Positions 1 to 8,475 of a DNA stretch of 59,119 bases are shown here, in pieces (within the stretch, counting starts at the first letter, position 1; every line of letters begins with the position of its first letter). The DNA is taken from contig NZ_FQZV01000026.1 in the NCBI RefSeq assembly GCF_900142145.1, positions 1 to 59,119 on the forward strand, given 5' to 3'. Position numbers and translations under genes: made by a program. The notes under the pieces are model-generated. The model made no database searches, was not told the origin of the DNA, and saw only the letters and a program-made list of their open reading frames with translations. This DNA comes from Geosporobacter subterraneus DSM 17957 (GTDB lineage: Bacteria; Bacillota; Clostridia; Peptostreptococcales; Thermotaleaceae).

Positions 1-1
1 A

Positions 2-214
2 AAGGGTGATGCAATTAACCCTGTGTTGAGAAACTACTATCATAAAAAATGTGAAAACAAGAAGAAAAAAGTGGCTCTTGTAGCCGTTATGCACAAGCTT
101 CTCCATTATATCTTCGCGGTTCTCCGTGATGAAAAGCCATTTGTATTTAGGAGCCCTGAAGATCATCAAGCATGGAGAAAAGACAAAAACTCACATCGAA
201 GCATCGCTGCTTAG
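2..214 (+). pseudogene. IS110-family transposase, C-terminal fragment (cut by window edge)
   Basis: The open frame runs in from the left edge without a start and ends at a TAA-class stop after about 70 residues. The segment NPVLRNYYHKK followed by KKVALVAVMHKLL and a FAVLRD stretch is the typical C-terminal end of IS110/IS116 (DEDD-type) transposases, where it follows the transposase_20 domain. The catalytic domain lies outside the window, so it cannot be told whether the element is complete. It sits upstream of the crp-type gene with a separate promoter between them. Confidence 0.75.
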
Positions 215-354
215 GTAGATAAAACTCAACTCTTTAGAGAAGCCATTGTTCGGCTTTTACCAATGGTTAGCTTTGCTGTACACTTTTTAGAAAAACTACT
301 TTTTTAAAAAAATTAAACTAACCTATTGACTTTTATTAGCTGGTCTTTTTGAGG
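215..354. other. Intergenic stretch after the IS110 fragment
   Basis: No coding frame is convincing here. It carries a short hairpin (AGCCATTG near 241 against CAATGGTTAGCT near 261) and an A/T run near 297-312. This is probably the non-coding end of the insertion element; the exact end cannot be placed because IS110 elements lack terminal inverted repeats. Confidence 0.4.
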
Positions 355-383
355 TTGTTTTCTACTGTTAATTCAATTATAAT
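355..383 (+). promoter_or_regulatory. Sigma-A promoter of the Crp/Fnr-type gene
   Basis: TTGTTT at 355-360 and a perfect TATAAT at 378-383 are separated by 17 bases. Transcription would begin near 390, leaving about 110 bases of leader that contain the palindromic sites listed next. Confidence 0.7.
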
Positions 384-412
384 AGGCTCATAATAATAAA
401 CATACAATCTAT

Positions 413-439
413 ATCACAAATTCCTGTGATTTGTATCAC
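413..439. promoter_or_regulatory. Overlapping Crp/Fnr-like palindromes in the leader
   Basis: ATCACA (413-418), six bases, TGTGAT (425-430) form a perfect palindrome. The same TGTGA half-site then faces TCAC (436-439) across six bases, in the TGTGA-N6-TCACA arrangement bound by Crp/Fnr proteins. Both lie downstream of the predicted start of transcription of the adjacent regulator gene, so autorepression is the simplest reading. The binding itself is inferred. Confidence 0.5.
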
Positions 440-498
440 CTTTATATGTATTTTGTGCCAACAAAGGTTGTTTATCCTAAACGGAAATGAGGAATACT

Positions 499-1185
499 AT
501 GGTTAAGAATATTGAGCTCATCAAGCATGTACCACTATTTTCACAATTAGATCAAGAGTCCTTAGAAAAAATATCGTCCATCACCCAAGAAAAAAGATAT
601 AGAAAGGGAGCCATTATCTTCATGGAAGGAGATAAGGGTGAAGCATTGTATTTTATTAAGTCAGGCAAGGTCAAAATATCAAAACTGTCTAATGACGGAA
701 GAGAACTAATTTTAAATATTTATGGCAGTGGAGATGTATTTGCAGAGGTAACCCTCTTTAATAATGTCATGTACCCTGCAACAGCTGAGGTGATGGAAGA
801 TGCTGTAGTAGGTGTTATTATGAATGGGGATTTAGAAGAGTTAGTGAGACAAAACGCTGATCTGGCCTTGCAGATCATTAAGATATTAAACAAGAGGCTA
901 TATATGTCTCAAATGAAGCTCAAGCAAATGGCATTAAGTGACACCTATGTAAGAACGGCTCAAATACTGGTCAAGCTGGCCGATGATCACGGAGTAGAGA
1001 AGAATGGAGCGATTGATTTAAAGCTAGATTTGTCACGGCAAGAGTTGGCTAACATGATTGGGACAGCTAGGGAAACGGTTAGCCGGGCCCTGAGTCAATT
1101 CAAAAAGGAAGGCTCTATTGAAATCAGCGGAAAGAAAATTATCATAAAGAACATGGAGAAGCTAAAGTCATGGCTTCAGTCTTAA
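499..1185 (+). CDS. Crp/Fnr-family transcriptional regulator
   Basis: The 228-residue protein has an N-terminal cyclic-nucleotide-binding-type beta barrel (about residues 12-125, with GEAL at 47-50), a long dimer helix, and a C-terminal winged helix with the recognition helix in ARETVSRALSQFKK (180-193). It contains no cysteine at all, so it is not an iron-sulfur oxygen sensor of the Fnr type; the ligand is unknown. ATG 499 is chosen over ATG 487 because GAGGA ends five bases before it. Palindromes of Crp type sit in its own leader, suggesting autoregulation. A strong terminator follows. Family assignment is firm, regulon unknown. Confidence 0.9.
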   Translation: MVKNIELIKHVPLFSQLDQESLEKISSITQEKRYRKGAIIFMEGDKGEALYFIKSGKVKISKLSNDGRELILNIYGSGDVFAEVTLFNNVMYPATAEVMEDAVVGVIMNGDLEELVRQNADLALQIIKILNKRLYMSQMKLKQMALSDTYVRTAQILVKLADDHGVEKNGAIDLKLDLSRQELANMIGTARETVSRALSQFKKEGSIEISGKKIIIKNMEKLKSWLQS

Positions 1186-1198
1186 GTTGAAATAAACA

Positions 1199-1245
1199 AA
1201 AATCCCTCACAATTGTAACGGTACAATTGTGAGGGATTTTTGTTT
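1199..1245 (+). terminator. Strong rho-independent terminator
   Basis: A perfect 17-base stem (1201-1217 with 1222-1238, four-base loop) is followed by TTTTTGTTT. It ends the regulator transcript. Confidence 0.9.
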
Positions 1246-1336
1246 AGTATCTGTTATTTACAGGACGAAGCAATGATGCTATAATTGAATTAAAGCAATA
1301 GATAACGATACAATTAGAAGGGGGTGCGATACAATT

Positions 1337-1876
1337 ATGAAATTTAGTGTTAGAAAATTAGTCATGACGGGATTAGTAGCTGCTCTTGTAATGGTAGGTA
1401 CGATGCTGATTCAGGTTCCTACGCCTACAGGGGGATTCATTCATATAGGAGATAGCATGGTTTATCTTAGTGGTATATTATTAGGGCCTCTGGCAGGAAG
1501 CATCGCAGCAGCCATGGGATCCATGCTTGCAGATTTATTTTCCGGTTATGGAGTCTATGCTCCCGCTACCTTTGTTATTAAAGGGCTGGATGCCTTAGTA
1601 GTAGGCTATATTTATCATAAGCTTTTAACTCAGGAGTCTGCTGTAGTAAAGAAAATGGCAGTATTTGGTGTTGCAGTATTTTTAGGCGGACTCATTATGA
1701 TTTTTGGTTACCTTGCCTACGAAACAATACTTCGCGGCTTTGCAGCTGCCGTTACAGGGATTCCGGGGAATATCACTCAAGCAGTAGGAGGAGGCGTGCT
1801 GGCTGCACCATTGGTATTGGCATTAGAACGTGTAAAGGTATTTGAACATTTTAAAAGTACGATTCATAAGGTATAG
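1337..1876 (+). CDS. ECF transporter S component (vitamin or precursor uptake)
   Basis: This 179-residue integral membrane protein has about five to six hydrophobic segments. The GGFIHIGDS motif (32-40) and the run of small residues in PLAGSIAAAMGSMLADL are typical of substrate-binding S components of energy-coupling factor transporters (ECF_trnsprt family). It would bind its vitamin or precursor and pair with a shared EcfA/EcfA'/EcfT module encoded elsewhere. No riboswitch is visible in the roughly 90-base leader, so the substrate cannot be inferred from regulation. The start ATG follows GAAGGGGGTG. Stand-alone gene, as is common for group II ECF systems. Confidence 0.85.
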   Translation: MKFSVRKLVMTGLVAALVMVGTMLIQVPTPTGGFIHIGDSMVYLSGILLGPLAGSIAAAMGSMLADLFSGYGVYAPATFVIKGLDALVVGYIYHKLLTQESAVVKKMAVFGVAVFLGGLIMIFGYLAYETILRGFAAAVTGIPGNITQAVGGGVLAAPLVLALERVKVFEHFKSTIHKV

Positions 1877-1961
1877 ACTTTCATTCTGAGAGTCTATTTT
1901 TTTTCATATTGCTTAAACTATTATTAATGATACAATGAAAATAAAGGAAGGTGGGGAAAAT

Positions 1962-2699
1962 ATGCAGCTAACGATTTTAGGGAATTGGGGACCTTACCCG
2001 AATGCCGGCGGTGCATGTTCCGGGTATTTATTTGAAGGGGAAGGTATAAAAATTTTGATCGATTGCGGAAATGGAACCCTAAGCAGATTGCAGCAGCGAT
2101 TAACTACTTTAGAGGAATTAGATTTGATTATACTAAGTCATCTACATAGTGACCATATATCAGATGCAATGATTTTAAGGTATGCGGTAGGCATTAATAA
2201 AATGAAGGGACTTTTTCATAAAACTATACCTTTATATGCACCGGCAACGCCTGAAGAGGATTTTCAAAAGCTCCAATATGAGAATGCTTTTGTATTACAG
2301 CCCATTGACGAAAATCTCGTGATTTATGAAAAAGGTTTGAAGATTTGTTTTCGGAAGATGGATCATCCCGTAGAAGCTTATGCGGTTGCTATAGAAAATG
2401 ATGAGAAAAAATTTGTTTTTTCTGCCGATACCAGGTATTGTTCGCAGCTTGTTGATTTTTCAAAAAATGCAGACCTATTATTGTGTGAGGCAGGTGTACT
2501 GGAGCGGGATAAAGCAACTACCACGCCTCATTTATCAGCATTGGAAGCAGGACAGATTGCAACACAAGCACAGGTCAAAAAGCTCGTACTTACCCATTTT
2601 TGGCCGGGATATCATTTACAGGAAGTTTTGGAAGAAGCCAGAAATGCATATGATGGAGAGTTGATATTATCAGAAGAGATGCAAAGCTATGAACTCTAA
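1962..2699 (+). CDS. MBL-fold metallohydrolase
   Basis: The 245-residue protein opens with a beta strand (MQLTILGNWG) and carries the metal-binding HLHSDH motif at 60-65, FSADTR in the middle and LTHFWPG near the end, the order of motifs in the RNase Z/YhfI-like branch of metallo-beta-lactamase-fold hydrolases. A dinuclear zinc site is expected and the product is cytosolic. ATG 1962 is preferred over an in-frame ATG at 1935 because AAAGGAAGGTGGGG lies just before it. The substrate is not evident; a phosphodiesterase-type activity is inference only. Confidence 0.85.
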   Translation: MQLTILGNWGPYPNAGGACSGYLFEGEGIKILIDCGNGTLSRLQQRLTTLEELDLIILSHLHSDHISDAMILRYAVGINKMKGLFHKTIPLYAPATPEEDFQKLQYENAFVLQPIDENLVIYEKGLKICFRKMDHPVEAYAVAIENDEKKFVFSADTRYCSQLVDFSKNADLLLCEAGVLERDKATTTPHLSALEAGQIATQAQVKKLVLTHFWPGYHLQEVLEEARNAYDGELILSEEMQSYEL

Positions 2700-2804
2700 T
2701 AGGCCATGTTATATAATGGCAGGAGACCCATGGTAAGCTTTCTATCTTCCTGGATATACTAAGAATAAGCGCGTTATAAGGAAGACTTGAAAGGAAGTGT
2801 GCCT

Positions 2805-3113
2805 ATGATTGATATTTTGAGTGAACGAAGGGTTAAGCTTGCCGATAAATATAAGTTGTATATTGAAGTGCCGGAAAAAGAGTATCTTATCGCCTATGAA
2901 AACAATGTAAATGTAGAAAACGCCAGGGACATCCTATGGCAGTATCTTGACTATTATCAGGATGATGCCAGGATTGAAAATGTGGAGATCAATTATGACA
3001 GGGGCAATCACAGCATTAATATAGAAGCAGACTTGATTTATGCAGGAAACGATCATACCTCGACACGATATCGTGCCAATTATTTGAGAGACGAAAAAGA
3101 GCTCATGGAATAG
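2805..3113 (+). CDS. Small protein of unknown function
   Basis: A 102-residue acidic soluble protein beginning MIDILSERRVKLADKYKLY. No known motif is recognised; secondary structure looks mixed alpha/beta, without signal peptide or membrane segment. AGGAAG (2792-2797) lies seven bases before ATG 2805, which is why the in-frame TTG at 2787 was not used. It is followed by a good terminator and is probably a single-gene transcript or the tail of the MBL-gene transcript. Confidence 0.65.
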   Translation: MIDILSERRVKLADKYKLYIEVPEKEYLIAYENNVNVENARDILWQYLDYYQDDARIENVEINYDRGNHSINIEADLIYAGNDHTSTRYRANYLRDEKELME

Positions 3114-3127
3114 ACTGTAAGCAGAGG

Positions 3128-3163
3128 AGGATCTTTAGATATTAAAAGATCCTTCTTTTATTT
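3128..3163 (+). terminator. Rho-independent terminator
   Basis: AGGATCTTT (3128-3136) pairs with AAAGATCCT (3145-3153), followed by TCTTTTATTTT. Confidence 0.8.
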
Positions 3164-3210
3164 TCTTCTTTTAGGGCTCCATGTTATAATAGTTGGGGGA
3201 GGAGATACAG

Positions 3211-4326
3211 ATGAAAAAAGTTATATTGTTAATATGTATGCTTACATTTTTGATGGCAATTCCTTTAGCCAGTTTTGCAGATGGCATGAACAGTTATACG
3301 GAAACAGCTGTCGTAATAGGCGTCGAAGACATGGAGAATTCATCCGATGCCCTATCTGGCTTTGAACACATACAAATCGTACAAGTGAAAATTACCAGTG
3401 GGAAATATAAGGGTGAGGTTTTTGAGATTTACAATAATCTCTCAGGCAGTTTTGTTTATGATATTCCAGTAAAGACTGGAGATAAGATTGTAGTGATGGT
3501 TGAAGAGTTAGAAAACGGAGAAATTGACGTGTTTATTGCTGACTATATGAGACAGGACTATATTCTCTATCTTTATTTAATTTTTGTCATTCTACTTTTG
3601 CTGATTGGAAGAATGAAAGGTTTGAAATCAGTTATCAGTCTGACCATTACGATCCTTGCTGTACTTAAAATTTTGCTTCCACTGATTTTATCAGGTAAAA
3701 ATCCTGTACCTGTAACCGTATTTGTTTCTATTGCAATAACCATTGTCACCATTTTTATTGTTGCGGGAATCAATAGCAAAAGTATTGCGGCGATTATTGG
3801 AACCACTACCGGTGTTATCGTAGCGGGGCTGTTGGCCTATTTTATCGGCAGCAAAATCAGGCTGACGGGGCTTAGCAGCGAAGAAGCAACCATGCTTATG
3901 TATATTCCCCAGGGTGTGACCTTTGATTTTAGGGGTCTTCTGTTTTCCGGGATTATCATGGGTGCGCTAGGGGCTGTAATGGATATCGGTATGTCCATTG
4001 CTTCTGCTATGGATGAAATCTATCGGGCAAATCCCATGCTTCGAAGAAAAGAGTTATTTATGGCCGGAATGAATGTAGGCAGAGATGTAATGGGTACCAT
4101 GACCAATACATTGATTCTAGCCTATACAGGCAGTTCAATTCCATTGCTGCTGCTTTTTATGGCTTATGAGACTTCATTAGTTAAGATATTAAATTTAGAT
4201 ATCATTGCAACCGAGGTAGTCCGGGCCTTATCCGGAAGTACGGGTCTGATCCTTACGATCCCCATCACCGCAGCGGTTTCAAGTATGCTGTTAAAGAGGG
4301 AAGCCTTGAAGAAGGAAAAAGCATAG
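3211..4326 (+). CDS. YibE/F family membrane protein
   Basis: A 371-residue protein with a cleavable N-terminal signal (MKKVILLICMLTFLMAIPLA), an extracellular beta-rich domain to about residue 110, then some eight membrane helices. The GRMKGLKS segment after the first helix, the repeated glycine/alanine-rich helices and ITGLSSEEA-like loop correspond to the YibE/F family (PF07907). YibE and YibF are separate in some Firmicutes; here both halves are in one chain. GGGGGAGG precedes ATG 3211; the in-frame TTG at 3193 was rejected. Function of the family is unknown; a transporter role is sometimes proposed. Confidence 0.85.
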   Translation: MKKVILLICMLTFLMAIPLASFADGMNSYTETAVVIGVEDMENSSDALSGFEHIQIVQVKITSGKYKGEVFEIYNNLSGSFVYDIPVKTGDKIVVMVEELENGEIDVFIADYMRQDYILYLYLIFVILLLLIGRMKGLKSVISLTITILAVLKILLPLILSGKNPVPVTVFVSIAITIVTIFIVAGINSKSIAAIIGTTTGVIVAGLLAYFIGSKIRLTGLSSEEATMLMYIPQGVTFDFRGLLFSGIIMGALGAVMDIGMSIASAMDEIYRANPMLRRKELFMAGMNVGRDVMGTMTNTLILAYTGSSIPLLLLFMAYETSLVKILNLDIIATEVVRALSGSTGLILTIPITAAVSSMLLKREALKKEKA

Positions 4327-4337
4327 ACCTATTGAAC

Positions 4338-4375
4338 AGGGATGTATTTCTTTTAAGATATACATTCCTATTTTA
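4338..4375 (+). terminator. Terminator hairpin after yibE/F
   Basis: AGGGATGTAT (4338-4347) pairs with ATACATTCCT (4360-4369) with one G-T pair, followed by ATTTTATT. Confidence 0.65.
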
Positions 4376-4457
4376 TTACAAAAAATGACTGTATAAAAAA
4401 GGAAACTATGGAAATTTTGTAGAATGTTTTTGAAAACCTGCAAAAGAGGATAGTTTT

Positions 4458-6800
4458 ATGAAAAGACCAATGTTTTGGATGGCTAACTTATATATTGGCG
4501 GCATTATCCTGCAGCACTGCAGCGATAACAGCTTTCGTATATTGCTTTTTGCTATCTTTATGATGTTTTTATTGGGGGCATTAACAAAAAAAGTAAGCCT
4601 TTATGGGGTCGTGGGACTATTTCTAATTGTAGCCTTCCTAGGAAGTCTAAATTATAGAAGTCATTATGAATATGAAGGAAAATTAGCGGCCTTTGACAAT
4701 CATGAAATTTATATTATTGGAGATATACTGGAGCAATCTGCTGGAACATCGACTCAGTATACCCTTTTGACACGACAAATTCACTTCGAAGGGAAAAATA
4801 TAGCTGTAAAAGAAAAGATGCTGATTCGCGTATATACGGAGGAAGAGGCAGCGCTTCCCCAAATAGGCGACCGGATTGCAGCAGCAGGCACTTTACGCAT
4901 ACCGGAGTTGCAAAGGAATCCGAAAATGTTTGATTACCGCTTATACCTAAAGTCAAAGAATATCCAACGAATGATGTATTTAAAGCCTCAGCAGATTCAA
5001 AGACTTGGCAAGGCAGATATTCCATTGCATATAAAATGTGCGGCCAAGATAAAAGCTTCTGTAAAAGAAAAATTGCAACAGGTATTTCTGCAGGAAGAAG
5101 GGAATATGCTATTAGCTGTTTTGCTAGGCGAAAAAGATCTGTTAGAGGACGAGCAGCAGAGAATCTATAGAAATACAGGGATCGCTCATATTTTTGCGGT
5201 TTCCGGTCTGCATGTGGGAATTATCTTTATTTTTTTGAACAAGATTTTTAATGGGCTTAGAACCGCTTTTAGGACACCGATCATTCTGTGCTTACTATGG
5301 GGTTATGCTGCTATTACGGGATTTTCACCTTCAGTGATGCGGGCCACGGTGCTCATAGCTGTATTGGCTGCTGCCCCCATTTTAAATAGAAAGTACGATT
5401 CCCTATCAGCCATTGGAACGGCTGCTTTTCTATTTCTTGCAGTGAATCCTATCCTTTTGATGCATGTTGGTTTTCAACTTTCTTTCGCAGCAGCGCTATC
5501 TATTGCCTTGCTGTATTTGCCGATCTATAAAAGAATCAACAGAATTCCCGAGGTTCCCCGACAACTTTTGGTTGCTTCTGTGGCGGCACAGCTAGGGACT
5601 ATGCCGGTCATTGCATACCATTTTAATCTAGTTTCTCCTGTAGCCCTCCTATTGAATATTCCAATTGTATGGATTATAGGCTATTTAGTACCCTTTGGAT
5701 TTGTTGCAATCATTTTATCCTATATCAGTATGCCTATTGCAAGGCTTGCAGGAAAATTCATCCTGTTATTCATAGACTGCATAAACTGCTTATCCCAGTG
5801 GGCTCATCAAATTCCTCATGCTTATCTGCAGGTGGTATCTCCCAGTATATTCTTTATGCTTATATACTATTTATTGCTTTATATTTCTGCTGTGAACAGC
5901 ACTTATTTTTCGAAGGAAAATCATTACATACGAAAAAAAGCCATGCTTCTTCTCATAGGCATCTATATAAGCGGCAGCTTGTTGATAGCTGTGATTCCTA
6001 AAGATAAGGAGATTATTTTTGTGGATGTTGGTCAGGGAGACTGTACCTTGATTCGGACTGCACAGGGAAAAAACATTTTGATTGATGGAGGAGGAAATTT
6101 CGGAAGAATGATAGAAGGGGAGGAACCAGTAGATCGGTTTCTGGTAGAATTCCTGCTAAAGAATCGTATCTCAAAGATTCATATGATGATCCTATCCCAT
6201 CCCCATGGGGATCACATGGGTGGTTTAATAGAGGTTGTTAGAAAAATGCCTGTGGAGACTCTAGTGGTCAGCAAGGATGTGCTGCAGCGTAAGGAGTGGA
6301 TACCTTTGCAAAAAAGTGCACAGGAAAAGCGCATACAAGTAGTTTACGCAGAGCGGGGGGATCAGATGAGGGTTGGAGATGCAGTATTGTTTCATGTTCT
6401 TAGCCCAGGTAAAGCGTTGCTTCATGGCAGCAGGGATGACACCAATAACAATTCCCTTGTGGTCATGTTAGAATATGAAGGAAGGAGAATTCTTTTTACG
6501 GGGGATATTGAAGAGGCTATGGAAGGGCTTATCCTGCAGCAATACCCGGTTACACCTATAGATGTACTAAAAATAGCTCATCATGGAAGCCGATTTTCTA
6601 CTACTGAGGATTTTTTGGATCATTTTCTGCCGAAAATCGCTGTGATTCAAGTAGGGAAAAATAGTTTCGGTCATCCTCATCCACTGGTCATAGAAAGATT
6701 AAGAAATAGAAATATTGAGATTTACAGAAATGATTGGCAGGGAGCAATAAAGATGAAAATCAAAAAAGGCAGTATAGATATTAAAACCATGCTGGATTAA
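4458..6800 (+). CDS. comEC: ComEC/Rec2 DNA-uptake channel protein
   Basis: At 780 residues this is full length for ComEC. It has N-terminal helices and a DUF4131 domain (about 20-180), the multi-helix competence domain with HIFAVSGLHVGI, and a C-terminal metallo-beta-lactamase domain from about residue 520 with VDVGQGDC and SHPHGDHMGG. In naturally competent bacteria ComEC carries single-stranded DNA across the membrane; the MBL domain is proposed to be a nuclease. No comEA or comEB lies upstream here (yibE/F does), so the gene is separated from the usual comE operon. AGAGGA precedes the ATG. Whether the organism is competent cannot be told. Confidence 0.93.
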   Translation: MKRPMFWMANLYIGGIILQHCSDNSFRILLFAIFMMFLLGALTKKVSLYGVVGLFLIVAFLGSLNYRSHYEYEGKLAAFDNHEIYIIGDILEQSAGTSTQYTLLTRQIHFEGKNIAVKEKMLIRVYTEEEAALPQIGDRIAAAGTLRIPELQRNPKMFDYRLYLKSKNIQRMMYLKPQQIQRLGKADIPLHIKCAAKIKASVKEKLQQVFLQEEGNMLLAVLLGEKDLLEDEQQRIYRNTGIAHIFAVSGLHVGIIFIFLNKIFNGLRTAFRTPIILCLLWGYAAITGFSPSVMRATVLIAVLAAAPILNRKYDSLSAIGTAAFLFLAVNPILLMHVGFQLSFAAALSIALLYLPIYKRINRIPEVPRQLLVASVAAQLGTMPVIAYHFNLVSPVALLLNIPIVWIIGYLVPFGFVAIILSYISMPIARLAGKFILLFIDCINCLSQWAHQIPHAYLQVVSPSIFFMLIYYLLLYISAVNSTYFSKENHYIRKKAMLLLIGIYISGSLLIAVIPKDKEIIFVDVGQGDCTLIRTAQGKNILIDGGGNFGRMIEGEEPVDRFLVEFLLKNRISKIHMMILSHPHGDHMGGLIEVVRKMPVETLVVSKDVLQRKEWIPLQKSAQEKRIQVVYAERGDQMRVGDAVLFHVLSPGKALLHGSRDDTNNNSLVVMLEYEGRRILFTGDIEEAMEGLILQQYPVTPIDVLKIAHHGSRFSTTEDFLDHFLPKIAVIQVGKNSFGHPHPLVIERLRNRNIEIYRNDWQGAIKMKIKKGSIDIKTMLD

Positions 6801-6879
6801 AATATAGCATTCATAAACTTTGAGAAAAAAATAGCGTACTTATGATAAAATAGTAGGGACAGGGATAGGAGGCGCAGAG

Positions 6880-7920
6880 ATGAACTACAAGGATGTATTA
6901 GCGGATTTAAAAAATAAAAATCTATCCAACCTATATTTATTTTGGGGAACAGAGCATTATCTAATGGAAAATACCATTGCCCTTATTCGGGAACAGATGG
7001 TCAATCCCTCATTTCAGGATTTAAACTACCAAATACTGGATGGCCGGGAGCTTAGGATTGACGAGATTATCAATGCCTGTGAGACCGTACCCTTTATGGA
7101 TGAAAAGAGGGTGGTGCTGGTAAGGGAATTGGAATGCTTTTCAACGAAGCGAAAGAATATTACTGAGGAGGAAGAAGAAAGGTTAATCGCCTATCTTTCA
7201 AACCTGCCTTCCAGTACGCTGTTAATGTTTTCTATGAGCGATGGTATTGATAAAAGAAAAAAAATCGTTAAAGAAATTGGAAAATCAGGACAGATCGTAG
7301 AGTTTGGACGATTAACGGGGAAGGATATTCACAAGTGGGTAACAAAGGTTTTTAACAAGTATAGGAAGAAAATTGGTGAAGCAGAAATCAATGAGCTATT
7401 GGAGCTCATTGGATATTCTGATAGAAATTCTGTAAAGACCCTTAAGGATCTGGAAAATGAAATTATCAAGCTGGTGAACTATGTAGGTGAAAGAAGTACC
7501 GTTACAAAACAGGATATTGAGTTGCTTGCCCCAAGGTCCTTAGAAAATGATATTTTCAGGCTGGTAGAATCCATAGGGGAAAAAAATGGAAACCAGGCGC
7601 TGCAGATTTTAAATGATATGCTGGTAGAGGGGGAACCGGAAATAAGGATTCTACATATGATCACCAGGCAGTTTCGACTTCTTTATCAGGTTAAGCTGAT
7701 GGAAAACCAGGGTTATACTGCCACAGCCATCGCGCCAAAACTGGGTATTCAACAATTCGTCGTAAAGAAGTATCTGAAGCAGGCAGTTAATTTTGATCTG
7801 AAGGTTCTTCGGAAAGCATTAGAAAAATGCCTTCAGACCGATGAAAGCATAAAAAAAGGAACCATGAACCAGAGGTTAGCAGTAGAACTGTTAATCAGCC
7901 ATTTTACTTGTGCGGTTTAA
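6880..7920 (+). CDS. holA: DNA polymerase III subunit delta
   Basis: The 346-residue protein matches HolA in length and layout: an N-terminal AAA+-like domain starting LYLFWGTEHYLMENTIALI with a degenerate nucleotide site, central helical domain, and C-terminal collar domain (about 215-340, MITRQFRLLYQVKLM). It is the clamp-loader subunit that opens the DnaN sliding clamp. GGAGG lies eight bases before the ATG. The comEC-holA-rpsT order is the standard Firmicute one. Confidence 0.93.
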   Translation: MNYKDVLADLKNKNLSNLYLFWGTEHYLMENTIALIREQMVNPSFQDLNYQILDGRELRIDEIINACETVPFMDEKRVVLVRELECFSTKRKNITEEEEERLIAYLSNLPSSTLLMFSMSDGIDKRKKIVKEIGKSGQIVEFGRLTGKDIHKWVTKVFNKYRKKIGEAEINELLELIGYSDRNSVKTLKDLENEIIKLVNYVGERSTVTKQDIELLAPRSLENDIFRLVESIGEKNGNQALQILNDMLVEGEPEIRILHMITRQFRLLYQVKLMENQGYTATAIAPKLGIQQFVVKKYLKQAVNFDLKVLRKALEKCLQTDESIKKGTMNQRLAVELLISHFTCAV

Positions 7921-7938
7921 TTAGGTCAAAAAAGCGGA

Positions 7939-7966
7939 AAAGCGTACCATGTACGCTTTTTATATT
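7939..7966. terminator. Bidirectional terminator between holA and rpsT
   Basis: AAAGCGTAC (7939-7947) and GTACGCTTT (7951-7959) form a perfect stem with T-rich sequence after it on the + strand, and A-rich sequence before it that gives a T run on the opposite strand. It can serve the converging holA and rpsT transcripts. Confidence 0.75.
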
Positions 7967-8001
7967 TATGGGGAATTTATGACGGTTGTTAATTAAAAAT
8001 A

Positions 8002-8277
8002 CTATACAGCTTGATTTGTGGCATTGTGAAGCATTTTTGCTAATCTTGCAACTTTTCTAGAAGCAGCATTTTTATGGAATGTTCCTTTTGCTGCAGCTTG
8101 GAAGATCTTTTTCTCTGCATAACGGAACTTATCATTTGCTTCTGCAAAATTACCAGCAGCGATTGCTTCCTCAAATCTTCTGATCGCAGTCTTTACGATA
8201 GATTTGATTTTTCTGTTTCTAACAGTTTTTACTTGAATTACTTTAATTCTTTTCTTTGCGGATTTAATATTTGCCAA
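8002..8277 (-). CDS. rpsT: 30S ribosomal protein S20
   Basis: A 91-residue basic helical protein beginning (M)ANIKSAKKRIKV, the canonical S20 N-terminus, and ending KMLHNATNQAV. The start is a TTG codon at 8277-8275, with AAGGGGGTG six bases upstream; starting at the GTG inside that ribosome-binding site would add three residues (M-N-W) not usual in the family. E. coli rpsT also uses a UUG start, linked there to autoregulation. The gene is transcribed against its neighbours from its own promoter. It binds 16S rRNA early in 30S assembly. Confidence 0.95.
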   Translation of the reverse strand: MANIKSAKKRIKVIQVKTVRNRKIKSIVKTAIRRFEEAIAAGNFAEANDKFRYAEKKIFQAAAKGTFHKNAASRKVARLAKMLHNATNQAV

Positions 8278-8313
8278 CCAATTCACCCCCTTATATCCTG
8301 TTCGACAAAAGAT

Positions 8314-8342
8314 ATTTTATCATGTCTCATATAAAAAAGCAA
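8314..8342 (-). promoter_or_regulatory. Sigma-A promoter of rpsT
   Basis: Read on the minus strand: TTGCTT (8342-8337), 17 bases, TAAAAT (8319-8314). Transcription would start about 25 bases ahead of the ribosome-binding site. Confidence 0.7.
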
Positions 8343-8413
8343 GGAAAAAAGTACTACTTCTTTTATTCCCTTTAATTTTCACATTTATACATCAACAAAT
8401 GAAATACTTCTGA

Positions 8414-8443
8414 GTATGTTTTCCTATATTATATCAAAAAATA
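8414..8443 (+). promoter_or_regulatory. Possible sigma-F/sigma-G promoter of gpr
   Basis: GTATG (8414-8418), 16 bases, CAAAAAATA (8435-8443) resembles the forespore promoter consensus, matching roughly seven of nine -10 positions. gpr is a known sigma-F/sigma-G target in Bacillus. AT-richness makes chance matches likely. Confidence 0.35.
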
Positions 8444-8475
8444 AAAGTAATATGGAGAAAAAAGGAGGATTTTTG

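Noticed and set aside
1240-1336. Riboswitch before the ECF S component
   Set aside because: The leader is about 90 bases and shows none of the thiamine, cobalamin, FMN or preQ1 motifs.
2398-2664. An 88-codon frame inside the MBL hydrolase gene
   Set aside because: Same strand but shifted frame within a gene with intact motifs; no ribosome-binding site.
2701-2780. Possible structured leader before the small protein at 2805
   Set aside because: Only a five-base GCCAT/ATGGC pairing is visible, too weak to call.
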